DNA of 48,898 bases from Bacteroidetes bacterium GWF2_35_48 (GCA_001769125.1 MEOG01000128.1:1-48898), one strand, 5' to 3'; counted from the stretch's first letter, positions 16,468 to 26,685 are shown. The notes: generated from the sequence alone by a model not told the origin. Translations and numbers: made by a program.

Positions 16468-18027
16468 TCAGGGCATTGCTGTATTTTGATCTGAGGATAT
16501 AGCCGTTCTCTGTTGTTTTATCGTATAAAAATAAATACTGTCTGTTACAAACTTTTTCTCCATAATTAAAATCCGGTCTCTTCCGCACCAGTTGGGATAA
16601 TAATCAATGTTGATATCCTGAGGTCCGAGCATAGCCGCAAATTGCCCTCTTATGTTTGCAACAGATGCGCCGGGTGGAACTTCGCTTAAATAGTATGCCA
16701 GATATGTATATTCATCATTCGTAATGTTATCAGGCATTTTGAGCTGTTCCTGAATTTTTCCTGAAAATAAAATTTTTGCATCTTGATATGATTCTGTAAA
16801 TTCTGTAAGCAATTTTTTCTCATCATCAACACTTCTTTTTCCAATTGTGGATGCTGCCTGCAGATTCAGAAAACAGGAATAAGCAGTGAAAAGAAAAATA
16901 ATAAGCGTAAGAATTGACTTTAGTTTATTGTTACTTTTTTCTAACAGATAAAAATATCCCAACGCAGCCATAACACTGAAAAAAGGAAGAATGTAAAGTG
17001 TGTTTCTGACAATCATTGCGCTAAAAGAAGACAGGTATAAAACATAAACAAGCATTACAACAAACAGTGAAGAAATCAGAATGTTTTTTCGGATAGCTCC
17101 ATAAATAAATCCAATAAAAACGAATAAAAAAAACAAACATGAAATGATTGTATTTTGTGAAAACATTTCCAGAATCACGTATTCGGTTATTTTTACAAGA
17201 TGATCTGTTCCTGCATGGATTGTATGCCCTAAATGTCCAGTCGAGTAAACACTTTTGACCCATACAACATCAGAAAAAAACAGTTTAAATTCAATAATTG
17301 CGCCTGGTGTTGTCAGAAAAAATGCTGCTAAAAAAAGTACAGGAATGCAACACATCCATATCAAACTTTGTTTGAAGGATATTTTTTTCTCAATGTATTC
17401 ATGAAGAAGAAACAAGGGATAAATAATAAGAATAAATGCAGCGGTATATTTTGTTCCGGCAGCTATTCCGGCAGCAATAGCACTTAGTATGATTTTTTTT
17501 CTGATGTGGTAATCTGTGAACAAAAGAAAAACAGATAAAAAAACAAACTGCACTGCTATTCCGTCTGACACTGCCCATCTTGAATGATAGCTGAATTCAA
17601 ACGATGAACAAAAAATTAATCCACCAATCAGTGCTGCGCGAATGGAACCGGATATTTTTAAAACTGTGAATACTACCCAAAACACGGTCAGTGCTGTTAA
17701 TGCAAGGTACGCCAGTCGCGACAGCATGTAAAACATCGTTTGATCTGCAAGCGCTGTGTTACTAAAAAATGGGACAAGCCATTTATAAAGAAAAGCAAGT
17801 CCTGTCGAATAATAAAAACAAAAAGAAGGATACACATAATTGTGCGGAAGGAAAATTCCGGTTTTAAAAGCTTCATCAACCTGCCTTACAAACATGTATT
17901 CATCCCAATGGCTTCCAAAACGAATTCCCAATGCCCCTGTTACAAAAAGAAATGCATATAGACAAATGCCTATAAGTAATGCTTTTCTGCGTACTACGTT
18001 TTTTGAGTTGAAATCTGATGTAAACAC
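16468..18027 (-). CDS. GT-C glycosyltransferase-like membrane protein (PMT/ArnT fold)
   Basis: This 519-residue protein has about ten to twelve membrane helices. The first periplasmic loop carries HWDEYMF, placing an acidic pair where GT-C enzymes of the PMT/family-39 type keep their catalytic acid. YPSFCFYYS and a later HSRWAVSDG are also typical of this clade. The C-terminal part (about residue 410 on) is a periplasmic domain with CGRDRILIMEKKF. It probably transfers sugars from a lipid-linked donor in the inner membrane. It is a single gene, divergent from the DUF4403 gene (181 bp between starts). Confidence 0.75.
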   Translation of the reverse strand: MFTSDFNSKNVVRRKALLIGICLYAFLFVTGALGIRFGSHWDEYMFVRQVDEAFKTGIFLPHNYVYPSFCFYYSTGLAFLYKWLVPFFSNTALADQTMFYMLSRLAYLALTALTVFWVVFTVLKISGSIRAALIGGLIFCSSFEFSYHSRWAVSDGIAVQFVFLSVFLLFTDYHIRKKIILSAIAAGIAAGTKYTAAFILIIYPLFLLHEYIEKKISFKQSLIWMCCIPVLFLAAFFLTTPGAIIEFKLFFSDVVWVKSVYSTGHLGHTIHAGTDHLVKITEYVILEMFSQNTIISCLFFLFVFIGFIYGAIRKNILISSLFVVMLVYVLYLSSFSAMIVRNTLYILPFFSVMAALGYFYLLEKSNNKLKSILTLIIFLFTAYSCFLNLQAASTIGKRSVDDEKKLLTEFTESYQDAKILFSGKIQEQLKMPDNITNDEYTYLAYYLSEVPPGASVANIRGQFAAMLGPQDINIDYYPNWCGRDRILIMEKKFVTDSIYFYTIKQQRTAISSDQNTAMP

Positions 18028-18208
18028 TATATCTTTTATCCTATTTACGAAATATGTTTAGAATAATATTGCAATTTTACGAAATATATATTAACGAACA
18101 TTTATTACTCTATAATTTATTTCTCATGAATCTTGCGCTGACTGCGACTGACATAAGAATATTTGATTATTGGTATTCAATGAATATATTTGTCAAAAAT
18201 CTCCGCTT

Positions 18209-19579
18209 ATGCATCGCAATACAATTTTTTATCTAATAATTTTCCTTGTCATTGCTTCATGCAAGGTTATTAAGCCTACTGCGCCTCCTGTGAAAATTAA
18301 GCCTCCGGTAATTGAACTCAAGCCGTCATTTATCAGTCTTCCTATTGAAATTGATATTAAAAATGTGGAAACCATGGTAAATAAAGAACTGCAGGGATTA
18401 CTATATGAGGACAATTCTTTTGCTGACGATGATTTGAAAGTAAAAGCATGGAAAAAAGAAAACTTTACGATTTCAATAAAAGGAAATGAATTGTATTACA
18501 GAATTCCACTTAAACTTTCGATAATATATAAAAAGTTTATTGAGTTTCCGGAAGTTTCGGCAGAAATAGCTGTAAAATTTAAAACGCAATTTGTATTAAA
18601 CAACGATTGGTCGCTGGGTACTAAAACAAACGCACTTGGTTATGAATGGATCAGTACTCCTGTTATTAAAGTAGGGAGTTTTGAAATTCCTATAAAGTCG
18701 CTTGCAGATATTGTTTTACTTTCAAGCAAAAACATGATTGCAAAAGAAGTTGATGCATCTATTAAATCGTATGTGAACGTGCGTTCCTATGCAGAAGAAG
18801 CCTGGGCAATGCTTCATAAACCAATTCATCTGAATAAAGATTTTAATTTGTGGCTAAAAATGGTACCAACTGAACTAATTGCAGTCCCTGTTATGGGTTT
18901 AAATAACAAAGTGAATATTGCGGTTGCTATAAAATCTGTAAATGAATTGCTCATGACAAAAGAGATTCCCCATTATACAGAAAAAAAATTTCCCGATCTG
19001 AAAATTGCAAAAAGTCTGGAGCCGGGCTTTTCCATGAATCTTAATATAGGAATACCCTTCACACAATTGAATGAAATTGCAAACAAAGAATTAACAGGTA
19101 AAACATTTGAGTCGGGCATGAAAAAAGTTGAAATAAAGAGAATCAATGTTTATGGAAGTGAAGATTCCTTTGTGATTGATGTTACACTCGATGGCTCTGT
19201 GAAAGGAGATGTATATCTGAAGGGCAAACCATTTTACGATAAAGAAAATAACATAATAAGTATTAAAGAGCTTTCTTTTGACTTAGACACAAAAAACAAA
19301 TTGATTAAAGCTGCAAACTGGCTTCTGCACGGTGGTTTTGTGAAGATGATTGAAAATCGAATGAAAATTCCGTTGAGCGAAAAAATAGGAGAAATAAAAA
19401 AACTAGCACAGGAAAATTTATCAGAAAACCGCTCTGTTAAAGGTCTTGTGCTTAAAAGTGATTTAAAAAATATCGAGATAGACCAACTCTATATTACCTC
19501 AGATGAATTAAGAGCTGTAGTGTTTATCGAAGGAAAACTTGCCTTTATTGTAGAAGATTTGATGAAGATTAGTGAGTAG
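18209..19579 (+). CDS. DUF4403 family lipoprotein
   Basis: The start at MHRNTIFYLIIFLVIASC (18209) places a lipobox IASC at residues 15-18, which decides the start over an upstream ATG at 18170. Length is 456. After KVIKPTAPPVKIKPP, the body shows repeated units with SFISLPIEIDIKNVETMVNK and GFSMNLNIGIPFTQLNEIAN, the two-copy layout of DUF4403. The fold is probably a lipid- or membrane-binding tubular one (BPI/SMP-like); that is inference. A periplasmic, lipid-anchored protein of unknown role. Confidence 0.85.
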   Translation: MHRNTIFYLIIFLVIASCKVIKPTAPPVKIKPPVIELKPSFISLPIEIDIKNVETMVNKELQGLLYEDNSFADDDLKVKAWKKENFTISIKGNELYYRIPLKLSIIYKKFIEFPEVSAEIAVKFKTQFVLNNDWSLGTKTNALGYEWISTPVIKVGSFEIPIKSLADIVLLSSKNMIAKEVDASIKSYVNVRSYAEEAWAMLHKPIHLNKDFNLWLKMVPTELIAVPVMGLNNKVNIAVAIKSVNELLMTKEIPHYTEKKFPDLKIAKSLEPGFSMNLNIGIPFTQLNEIANKELTGKTFESGMKKVEIKRINVYGSEDSFVIDVTLDGSVKGDVYLKGKPFYDKENNIISIKELSFDLDTKNKLIKAANWLLHGGFVKMIENRMKIPLSEKIGEIKKLAQENLSENRSVKGLVLKSDLKNIEIDQLYITSDELRAVVFIEGKLAFIVEDLMKISE

Positions 19580-19625
19580 GAATGATAGAAATTAAATTGA
19601 ACACCTACTGAATTCCTACTGAACA

Positions 19626-20954
19626 TCAACAAAATCGAATACCCACAACTAACACATCATCTATCTGCTTTTCGTTTTCTTTCCATTCAGAAAAAGTATG
19701 CACCAATTTTTCTTTTTGAACGGGTAAAGATAAAGATTGAATTTCTGTTATCAGGTTCGTGAAGTTTTTGAAGCCAAATTTACTATTGGTTGGTCCTCCA
19801 AACTGGTCGCAATAGCCATCCGAAAACATGTAAATAGTTGTTGGTATTTCTATTTTTATCATATATTCTTCAAAGCGAATTGCTTTAAAATCGCAAGGAG
19901 TTCCAATAGAGTAGAAGCCACTTTCAATAATTTGTGTTGTTTCTTTTTTTACAACAATAGCCCTGTGTCCTGCTTCTGCTTCTTTAAGTGCTATTTGCGT
20001 TTTTTGAACTTCAATTTCTTTTTGTTTGCGCTCCGTCTGGTATTTTGTTTTTATCTCTTCTATTTGCTTGCTTTTTTCGAGGTTATCTAAGGTATCTTTA
20101 AGAGCGATATATTTTTCCAGAGAAATAGATAAATTTTTAAAATCAGATTTTTCTTTGTACATTTTATACATATCACCATAACACAGATATTTTATCTTAG
20201 TTAAATTATTTGAATGGGCAATCGAAAGGGAAGAATCGTAATATAAAAATGCTTGATTTTCCTGTTTCAACAAATAAAACAATTTTCCCAGATCAAAATA
20301 ATTTATTCCGATGTTGTAAGGTTTATTCAGTGCTTTAAAAATGCTCAGCGATAATTGTGTGTATTCTATTGCTTGATTAATTTTATTTTGCATTTTAAAT
20401 GCAATACCGATATTCCCATAGGAGGCTGCAATGCCAATAGAATCTTTCAGTTCTATTTTTATCTGAAGTGATTTTTGAAAAAAATCCAATGCTCTATTAT
20501 ATTTTTTTTCTTCAACTGCAATCATACCAAGATTGTTTAGAATTTTAGATTGCATGGAAACATCATTGATTTCAATACAAGAATTTAAGGCCGATGTATA
20601 GTAATGAATTGCTTTAGGAAAATTTTTTCTGCTTTGGAAAATAGCACCGATATTTATCAAACAAAGGGCTGCTTCTTTTTGGAAATTATATTTTTCAGCA
20701 ATTGCGAGGGATTTATTGTAATTTACAATTGCCAGTTCATAATTACCCAAGTAATAAAAAAAAACTCCTTTTGACCTGTAATTATCTGTTAGTTGTTTGT
20801 TATTGTTTTCTTTTTTTGCGAGCAGAATACTTTTTTCAATCAAAAGTAAAAAGGAGTCCTTGCCTGTTTGTTGATATTTAGATGCCTGATGATATAGTTT
20901 TACGGATGGCAGTGTATCTATACTTTTGCAAACAGAAGGAAAGCAAAAGATCAT
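19626..20954 (-). CDS. TPR protein fused to the tail of a SpoIIE phosphatase, catalytic core missing
   Basis: The 442-residue protein carries about six TPR units (residues 40-270) and the coiled segment KTKYQTERKQKEIEVQKTQI. Normally a membrane helix, coiled coil and full SpoIIE (PP2C-like) domain follow. Here, at about residue 325-330 (nt about 19965-19985), the frame jumps to the C-terminal third of the phosphatase: IYMFSDGYCDQFGGPTNSKF, then DDVLVVGIRF at the end. The transmembrane segment and the first metal-binding motifs are absent. The frame stays open, so the protein may be made, but it cannot be a normal phosphatase. Possible explanations are an in-frame deletion, an assembly collapse, or a deliberate scaffold variant. 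The N-terminus has a weak signal peptide. Confidence 0.8.
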   Translation of the reverse strand: MIFCFPSVCKSIDTLPSVKLYHQASKYQQTGKDSFLLLIEKSILLAKKENNNKQLTDNYRSKGVFFYYLGNYELAIVNYNKSLAIAEKYNFQKEAALCLINIGAIFQSRKNFPKAIHYYTSALNSCIEINDVSMQSKILNNLGMIAVEEKKYNRALDFFQKSLQIKIELKDSIGIAASYGNIGIAFKMQNKINQAIEYTQLSLSIFKALNKPYNIGINYFDLGKLFYLLKQENQAFLYYDSSLSIAHSNNLTKIKYLCYGDMYKMYKEKSDFKNLSISLEKYIALKDTLDNLEKSKQIEEIKTKYQTERKQKEIEVQKTQIALKEAEAGHRAIVVKKETTQIIESGFYSIGTPCDFKAIRFEEYMIKIEIPTTIYMFSDGYCDQFGGPTNSKFGFKNFTNLITEIQSLSLPVQKEKLVHTFSEWKENEKQIDDVLVVGIRFC

Positions 20955-21053
20955 AAAAGAAAAAATATTTAAAAAACACTCCTCATTTATTAAGTCTGCA
21001 TGTTTCAGAAATCTCTCATTTTTATTTTCAAAGATAATAAATTATAGCAAAAA

Positions 21054-21137
21054 CTACGTATTAATACTTAGCTATACTACTTAATAAATATACTCATGTT
21101 TCTGTATTGAATCGGGTTTCGTAATACTGTACTTTTG
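21054..21137 (+). promoter_or_regulatory. Promoter with CTACGTAT-N3-TACTTAG upstream element
   Basis: TTG at 21107-21109, a 20-bp spacer and TACTTTTG at 21130-21137 are a perfect Bacteroidota promoter, ending 29 bp before the start at 21167. CTACGTAT (21054-21061), three bases, then TACTTAG (21065-21071) lie upstream. The element begins exactly 53 bp before TTG, as at the promoters at 31507 and 38681. Confidence 0.75.
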
Positions 21138-21166
21138 GAATATGTTAAACTTAATAAATGTGCGTT

Positions 21167-22120
21167 ATGAAAAAGAAAATTTTACAATTAATAGCTGGAT
21201 GGTTAATAATCCAATCCAATTTATTTTCTCAGGCACTGAGTTATTCATCTAATCTAACTGTTCCGCAAAACACTGCTGATGCTGCCTGGTATTTTAAACC
21301 TACTGCCGATTTACAAGAAGGTTATTATGGTGCAGCCAAATTAGTGTATATAAATTATGCTGTGAATGGGATGACAGAGTACCACAACTTAATGTATGTC
21401 CCTTCTTTGTATTCAGGCCAAGTTATGTTACTCCGAATTCTTTTGCCTCCGGGAACAAAACAAGCGACCATTTTTATGGAGTCTAATGACTGGATTTGTT
21501 CTTATCCAAATTGTGCTGTAATGAGAACGTTTAACACCGATCCAGGGACGTATTGTAATCAGTCAACAGGTGATGGAACGACTTGTGGAAGTAGTACTGG
21601 AACTTTTTATTACAATAGTGATTTATCGCCAGCCAGTGGCGGGTATAATGCTACTATTAATTCAACAACCGTATTGCCGGTTGCACAATATTTTTATTTT
21701 GTTCTTTATAATGGTTTGGATGGTGCCAATTTTACTCTTGGCTCCATGTCATATCAATTTAATATTATGGATACAGCATTGTATTCATGCTGGCGCGCAA
21801 AACGCCCATGGGCAGGAGGACCTGCTTCAAATAGCTGGGATGGAATAGGAGAAACGTGTACAACAAATATTAATGATATGTCTCAAAATAACAATGTAGA
21901 AATTTTTCCAAACCCAACCGATGGAAAAGTTACAGTAAATTGCCTTTCCGGAAATTCTTTTTCAGTTCAGATTTTATCCATGGAGGGTCAGATATTAAAA
22001 AATGAAGAATTTAGCTCCCCAAGTGCAGAATTAAGTATGGATGAATTTAATAAAGGAGTTTACCTTATTAGAATTCAAGATGGAAGTACTGTTCAATATA
22101 AAAAATTATTCAAACAATAA
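21167..22120 (+). CDS. T9SS type A sorting domain-containing secreted protein
   Basis: The start at MKKKILQLI (21167) is preferred to an ATG three codons earlier; length 317. A signal peptide ends near LFSQALS. The mature part (about 220 residues) contains four or more cysteines in pairs (WICSYPNCAVM; YCNQSTGDGTTCGS), suggesting disulfides, and aromatic repeats of unknown type. Residues about 240-317 are a T9SS type A domain (NNVEIFPNPTDGKVTVNC ... GVYLIRIQDG...KKLFKQ). It heads a two-gene unit with the next T9SS protein (11 bp gap). Confidence 0.85.
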   Translation: MKKKILQLIAGWLIIQSNLFSQALSYSSNLTVPQNTADAAWYFKPTADLQEGYYGAAKLVYINYAVNGMTEYHNLMYVPSLYSGQVMLLRILLPPGTKQATIFMESNDWICSYPNCAVMRTFNTDPGTYCNQSTGDGTTCGSSTGTFYYNSDLSPASGGYNATINSTTVLPVAQYFYFVLYNGLDGANFTLGSMSYQFNIMDTALYSCWRAKRPWAGGPASNSWDGIGETCTTNINDMSQNNNVEIFPNPTDGKVTVNCLSGNSFSVQILSMEGQILKNEEFSSPSAELSMDEFNKGVYLIRIQDGSTVQYKKLFKQ

Positions 22121-22131
22121 AATATACCATT

Positions 22132-24741
22132 ATGAAAACATTAAAATCATTAATCATCGGATTGCTGCTTATGTGTAGCATCGCTGTTAAGGCTCAGGTA
22201 AATTTGCCAATAACAGAAGACTTTTCAGAGATGGCTGTTCCTTCAGGTTGGACTGTTTCTAATTCATGGGACTGGTATTTTTCAAATGTCAATGAAACCT
22301 TTCCCAGCTATTCAAATGGTTACATCTGGACAAGTTTGTCTTCAATGCCATCTGATATGTTTATAATATCTCCTGTGCTGACAAGAAATGGAACAGATCC
22401 TGTAGAGTTGTCCTTTTATCAACATATTTCTATTCCGGAATACTCTATTGTTGACATTAAGGTACAAATAAGCATAAATAATGGCGTTAGCTGGAGTACC
22501 GTAGATTCAATAACTCCGGTGCAATTAGACACATTGGTAGATATTAACGAACAAAAAATAATAAATCTTACAGATAGTATTGGTAGTGCAAATCAATTTA
22601 AGGTACGATTTTTTACACGTATTATTTATGGTGGTATGGGAAATGTAAGATGGGCTATTGATGATATTTCAATTCATGAAATAATGCCTAACGATGCGGG
22701 AGTGATATCTGTTACAAATCCTGTTAGTGGCTGTGGTCTTGGCAATGAAAATCTGATAGTGAATATAAAAAATTTCGGAACAGCTACGATTCCATCTGGC
22801 ATTCCTGTTGAATACTCTACAGATAATGGTGCCAACTGGACCTCTGAAAACACAACGGCGTCAATTCTTCCAGGGGACACTATTTTACATACCTTTTCAA
22901 CCCCAGTAGATTTTAGTGTAATTGAAACGCATCATTTGTTGATTCGAACGAATTGGGCAAGTGATGAACAAAGTTTTAACAACCAGATTTCTCAAAATAT
23001 CATGAGTGAACCATTAGTAGCCACTTATCCCTATTTAGAAGATTTTGAGAGCAACAATGGTTATTGGTACACGCCTTTAGATACAAGTTATTCTTCATGG
23101 GAATGGGGGCATCCAAATTCAACAGGAATTATTGGGGGGGCAAGCGGCTCACAAAATGCTTGGAAAACGAATTTAACAGGACATCATTTAATGAATGAGA
23201 ATTCGTATATTTTAAGCCCTTGTTACGATTTTTCAGGCTTAAGCAATCCAATGATAGAATTTGATGTTTGGTATGAAGCAACGGCCTCTGCATATGGTGT
23301 GATTAGTGGGATGGTATTACAGGTATCAACAAATTATGGTACAACATGGCAGACACTTGGCGCAGCAGGCACAGGGGAAAATTGGTACACAGCAGCTGAA
23401 GGCTGGCATGGCTCAAGCTCAGAATGGAAACATGCAAAGCATAGTTTATCTACGTATGGAAATCAAAATAATGTTAAATTCAGATTTAAAATAAATGTAA
23501 TTAATCCATCATGGATTTCCCCTGAGGAAGGATTTTTATTTGATAATATACGGATTTATGAGCAGCCACAAATAGACATAAGTGTTACGGAAATAGAAAC
23601 ACCTGCAACTGGTTGCGGAATGACAAATCATGAATACGTTAAAATTAAGCTGAAAAATTTTGGTCTTGCAGATTCACCAAATAAAATACCGATTGCTTAT
23701 AGTATAAATGGAGGAACAAGTTTTGTGAGAGATACTGTTAATTATGTATTAACTCCGGGAGAAGAATTGTTGTACACTTTTTTCTCACAACCAGCTGATT
23801 TTTCTACAGTAGGTACGTATCATTGCGTTGCCCTTACAAGCATAGCAACAGATGGCAATTTGTTAAATGATACTGTTTACAGAACTATTATTCATAAGCC
23901 AATCATCTCCTCTTTTCCGTATTTTGAAGATTTTGAATCAAGTTCAGCAGAGTACTGGACAATAGGATCTTCAACAGGTGTCTCAAATTGGGTTTTAGGC
24001 TCTCCCATGAAAACTGAAATCCTACCACCACCTTCAGGCACACATGCATGGACAACCGGTTTAGTTGGAAATTATTCTTCAAGCCAGAATTCCTGGGTTG
24101 AAAGCCCTTGCTTTGATTTGACAGATGTTGATTATCCTGTAATTAGTATGAAAATTGCAGTAGCAATGGCAACGAATGATTATATATTAGTTGAATATTC
24201 CACAAATTCAGGTGCAACATGGCTTTCAGTTCCAATTCAGGATAGTTATGGCGATTCATGGTGGTATTCATTTTCAAGTGGCTGGTCTGGTTCATCAATA
24301 AATTGGACTGGGAACCCTCCAGTATCGGGTTATTTTACAGCAGTGAAGTGGGTGTATAGTGTTGCGAATGCACCTAATGTGAAATTTCGTGTTAAAATAA
24401 CTACTGATTCATATTCAAATAATGAAGGATTTGCATTTGATGATTTTGAAATTAATAATAATCCACTATTGTCTATTGCTGCGAAAGAAGAGTCAGATAA
24501 AACAGGAAAAGTATTAGTATATCCAAACCCTTGTTCCGATTATATTGTGATTTCCTCAGAGAAAATATCTCAAGGCATCTTAAAAATATCAGATTACTTA
24601 GGGAAACAAGTTTTTCAGACAAATATAGATTTGTCAAACGGAGATCTCAGTATTACTCTTCCCGAATTATCAACTGGAGTTTACAGGCTAAGCATTTATT
24701 CGAAAGAAGAATTGTTCAATCAGGCACTCATAATTAAATAA
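22132..24741 (+). CDS. Large T9SS type A sorting domain-containing surface protein
   Basis: The protein has 869 residues with signal peptide MKTLKSLIIGLLLMCSIAVKAQ. Three jelly-roll/MAM-like blocks open with an almost identical phrase (ITEDFSEM...WT; YLEDFESNNGYW; YFEDFESSSAEYW), each containing VSTN.G..W and VKFR. Between them are two CARDB-like Ig domains starting GCGLGNENLIVNIKNFGTA and GCGMTNHEYVKIKLKNFGLA. The C-terminus is a T9SS type A domain (VLVYPNPCSDYIVISS ... TGVYRLSIYSK...LIIK). Probably an adhesin or carbohydrate-binding protein at the cell surface. A strong terminator follows directly. Confidence 0.9.
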   Translation: MKTLKSLIIGLLLMCSIAVKAQVNLPITEDFSEMAVPSGWTVSNSWDWYFSNVNETFPSYSNGYIWTSLSSMPSDMFIISPVLTRNGTDPVELSFYQHISIPEYSIVDIKVQISINNGVSWSTVDSITPVQLDTLVDINEQKIINLTDSIGSANQFKVRFFTRIIYGGMGNVRWAIDDISIHEIMPNDAGVISVTNPVSGCGLGNENLIVNIKNFGTATIPSGIPVEYSTDNGANWTSENTTASILPGDTILHTFSTPVDFSVIETHHLLIRTNWASDEQSFNNQISQNIMSEPLVATYPYLEDFESNNGYWYTPLDTSYSSWEWGHPNSTGIIGGASGSQNAWKTNLTGHHLMNENSYILSPCYDFSGLSNPMIEFDVWYEATASAYGVISGMVLQVSTNYGTTWQTLGAAGTGENWYTAAEGWHGSSSEWKHAKHSLSTYGNQNNVKFRFKINVINPSWISPEEGFLFDNIRIYEQPQIDISVTEIETPATGCGMTNHEYVKIKLKNFGLADSPNKIPIAYSINGGTSFVRDTVNYVLTPGEELLYTFFSQPADFSTVGTYHCVALTSIATDGNLLNDTVYRTIIHKPIISSFPYFEDFESSSAEYWTIGSSTGVSNWVLGSPMKTEILPPPSGTHAWTTGLVGNYSSSQNSWVESPCFDLTDVDYPVISMKIAVAMATNDYILVEYSTNSGATWLSVPIQDSYGDSWWYSFSSGWSGSSINWTGNPPVSGYFTAVKWVYSVANAPNVKFRVKITTDSYSNNEGFAFDDFEINNNPLLSIAAKEESDKTGKVLVYPNPCSDYIVISSEKISQGILKISDYLGKQVFQTNIDLSNGDLSITLPELSTGVYRLSIYSKEELFNQALIIK

Positions 24742-24750
24742 TTAATACTT

Positions 24751-24797
24751 TTAAGACAGGTATTGGTGTTATTACTGATACCTGTCTTAATTTTTTT
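24751..24797 (+). terminator. Rho-independent terminator after the T9SS pair
   Basis: A 13-bp perfect stem, TTAAGACAGGTAT (24751-24763) with ATACCTGTCTTAA (24778-24790), is followed by a run of seven T. The following gene has a -7-like TAATTTTG at 24800-24807 without a clear -33 TTG. Confidence 0.9.
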
Positions 24798-24831
24798 ATT
24801 AATTTTGAAGGGTTGAGAACCAATCAGCCTT

Positions 24832-26685
24832 ATGAAAGGAATAATAATACTATATTTTTTATTTGGATGTTATTTCCGGCTATTTTCTGGAAATACAGAT
24901 AGCTTGTTCGTTTTGGCAGATAAACTTCCAGAAAAAGAAAAATGCAAATTTCATCTCGCCATAGGAAATCAAATGCTGAATTCTTCACCTACACAATCCG
25001 TTATTCATGCGAAAGAAGCATTGAAATTTGCTTTGAAATTTAAAAATAAAAAAGAAGAAGCCGATGCATTGAGACTTCTGGGTGCTTCCTATTTTATGAA
25101 AAGTAATTACGATACAGCATTGTTTTATTTATACAAATCATTACGCTTATCTGAAAAACAGGGAGAGTTTAAAGATAAAGCCAGTGCTTTGCTGAATATT
25201 GGCGCAGCACATACAAAGCTGAAAAAATGGGATGTTGCTCAGGGTAATTACAATGAAGCAATTCTTCTTTTTGAAAAAGTGGGAGATATACTTGGGATAT
25301 CTCGTGCACAAAATAATCTTGGATGGATTTATCTTGAGCAGAATAAATACGACAAAGCTCTTGAATCTTTTTTTCAATCAATAGATGCTAAAAAGAAATT
25401 GAATGATCAAAAGGGGATTGCACACTCTCTGGGAAATATTGCAATTGTATATTCTAGGAAAAACGAGTACCAGAATGCAATTAAGTACTATAATCAATCA
25501 ATAAAAATAACTGAAAAGGAAAATGATCTTGCCGGTACTGCAACAAATTATGAAGCTTTAGGGCAGCTTTATTTTAAAATGAAAAATTATAAATTAGCCG
25601 AAGACGCTTACAAAAAAAGTATTATTCTTGCAAAAAAATCTTTATTACGGAATCTTATTCGGGCAAATTATAGAAATCTTTATTTGCTGAAAAAACAACA
25701 GAGTCAGCTTGAAGATGCTTTGTCGTTTTATGAAAAATATATAGAGATAAAAGACAGTATCAGTAATGAACAAGCACTGAAACAAATTTCAGAATTGCAG
25801 GTGCAATATGGAACAGAGAAAAAAGAAAAAGAAATAATAATTTTAAAAAATGAAAAAATAATTCAGGCATTGGAAATGTCAAAACAAAAAAACATTAAAA
25901 ATCTTATTTTGATTATTCTTTTGTTAATTGCAATTTCCTCTTTTATTCTATATAGTCGCTATCTTTTAAAAAGGCAATCAGAGACAAGACTTAAGCTTTT
26001 GAATGCACAAAAAGATAAATTTTTTTCTATTATTGCTCATGACTTGAAGGGTCCTTTTGGCGCATTTTTAAATATTTCAGAAACAATAAGCACACATTTT
26101 AACACACTAGAAAAAGAAGATATTTATACATTATCCAAGCTTTCTTACGATTCTGCTATTCACGTACAGAATTTACTTCATAATTTGTTACAATGGGCAA
26201 TGACACAGACAAACTCATTGAATTTCTATCCGGAATCTTTGAATTTATCATTTATAATACATGCTAATTTATCGTTATTTAATGCTTCTGCGCTTGAAAA
26301 AAAAATTATTGTTAATACTGATATAAATAAAACAGCATTGGTGCATGCAGATAAGAATGTTGCAAACACTGTGATGAGAAATCTGATAAATAATGCTATT
26401 AAATTTACGGAAGAGTCTGGCACTATTAATATTTATGCGGTAAGCCAAGGGGATAAATTTGTCATAACAGTAGAAGATACAGGTATTGGGATTAGTAAAT
26501 CAGATATTGAAAAATTATTTAGAATTGATATTGAAAATTCTTCGATTGGAGTTTCTAAAGAAAAAGGAACAGGCTTGGGCTTGATTCTTTGTAAAGAATT
26601 TCTTGAAAAAAATGGAGAAAAAATATGGGTAGAAAGCGAAGAAGGGAAGGGTACAAAAGTTATTTTTACTTTAAAAAAGGCATAG
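24832..26685 (+). CDS. TPR-domain sensor histidine kinase (HisKA type)
   Basis: The protein has 617 residues. A short N-terminal hydrophobic segment is followed by six or seven TPR units (residues 40-300: ALFYLYKSLRL, ALESFFQSIDA, AIKYYNQSIKI). A coiled coil (QVQYGTEKKEKEIIIL) and one membrane helix (about 358-374) come next. The kinase core has H403 (FFSIIAHDLKGP), N521 (RNLINNAIKF), D549 (VEDTGIGIS) and GTGLGL at 579-584. This HisKA/HATPase_c architecture is of the EnvZ-like group, whereas the downstream regulator is NarL type, a combination that occurs in Bacteroidota. The ligand of the periplasmic TPRs is unknown. Confidence 0.95.
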   Translation: MKGIIILYFLFGCYFRLFSGNTDSLFVLADKLPEKEKCKFHLAIGNQMLNSSPTQSVIHAKEALKFALKFKNKKEEADALRLLGASYFMKSNYDTALFYLYKSLRLSEKQGEFKDKASALLNIGAAHTKLKKWDVAQGNYNEAILLFEKVGDILGISRAQNNLGWIYLEQNKYDKALESFFQSIDAKKKLNDQKGIAHSLGNIAIVYSRKNEYQNAIKYYNQSIKITEKENDLAGTATNYEALGQLYFKMKNYKLAEDAYKKSIILAKKSLLRNLIRANYRNLYLLKKQQSQLEDALSFYEKYIEIKDSISNEQALKQISELQVQYGTEKKEKEIIILKNEKIIQALEMSKQKNIKNLILIILLLIAISSFILYSRYLLKRQSETRLKLLNAQKDKFFSIIAHDLKGPFGAFLNISETISTHFNTLEKEDIYTLSKLSYDSAIHVQNLLHNLLQWAMTQTNSLNFYPESLNLSFIIHANLSLFNASALEKKIIVNTDINKTALVHADKNVANTVMRNLINNAIKFTEESGTINIYAVSQGDKFVITVEDTGIGISKSDIEKLFRIDIENSSIGVSKEKGTGLGLILCKEFLEKNGEKIWVESEEGKGTKVIFTLKKA

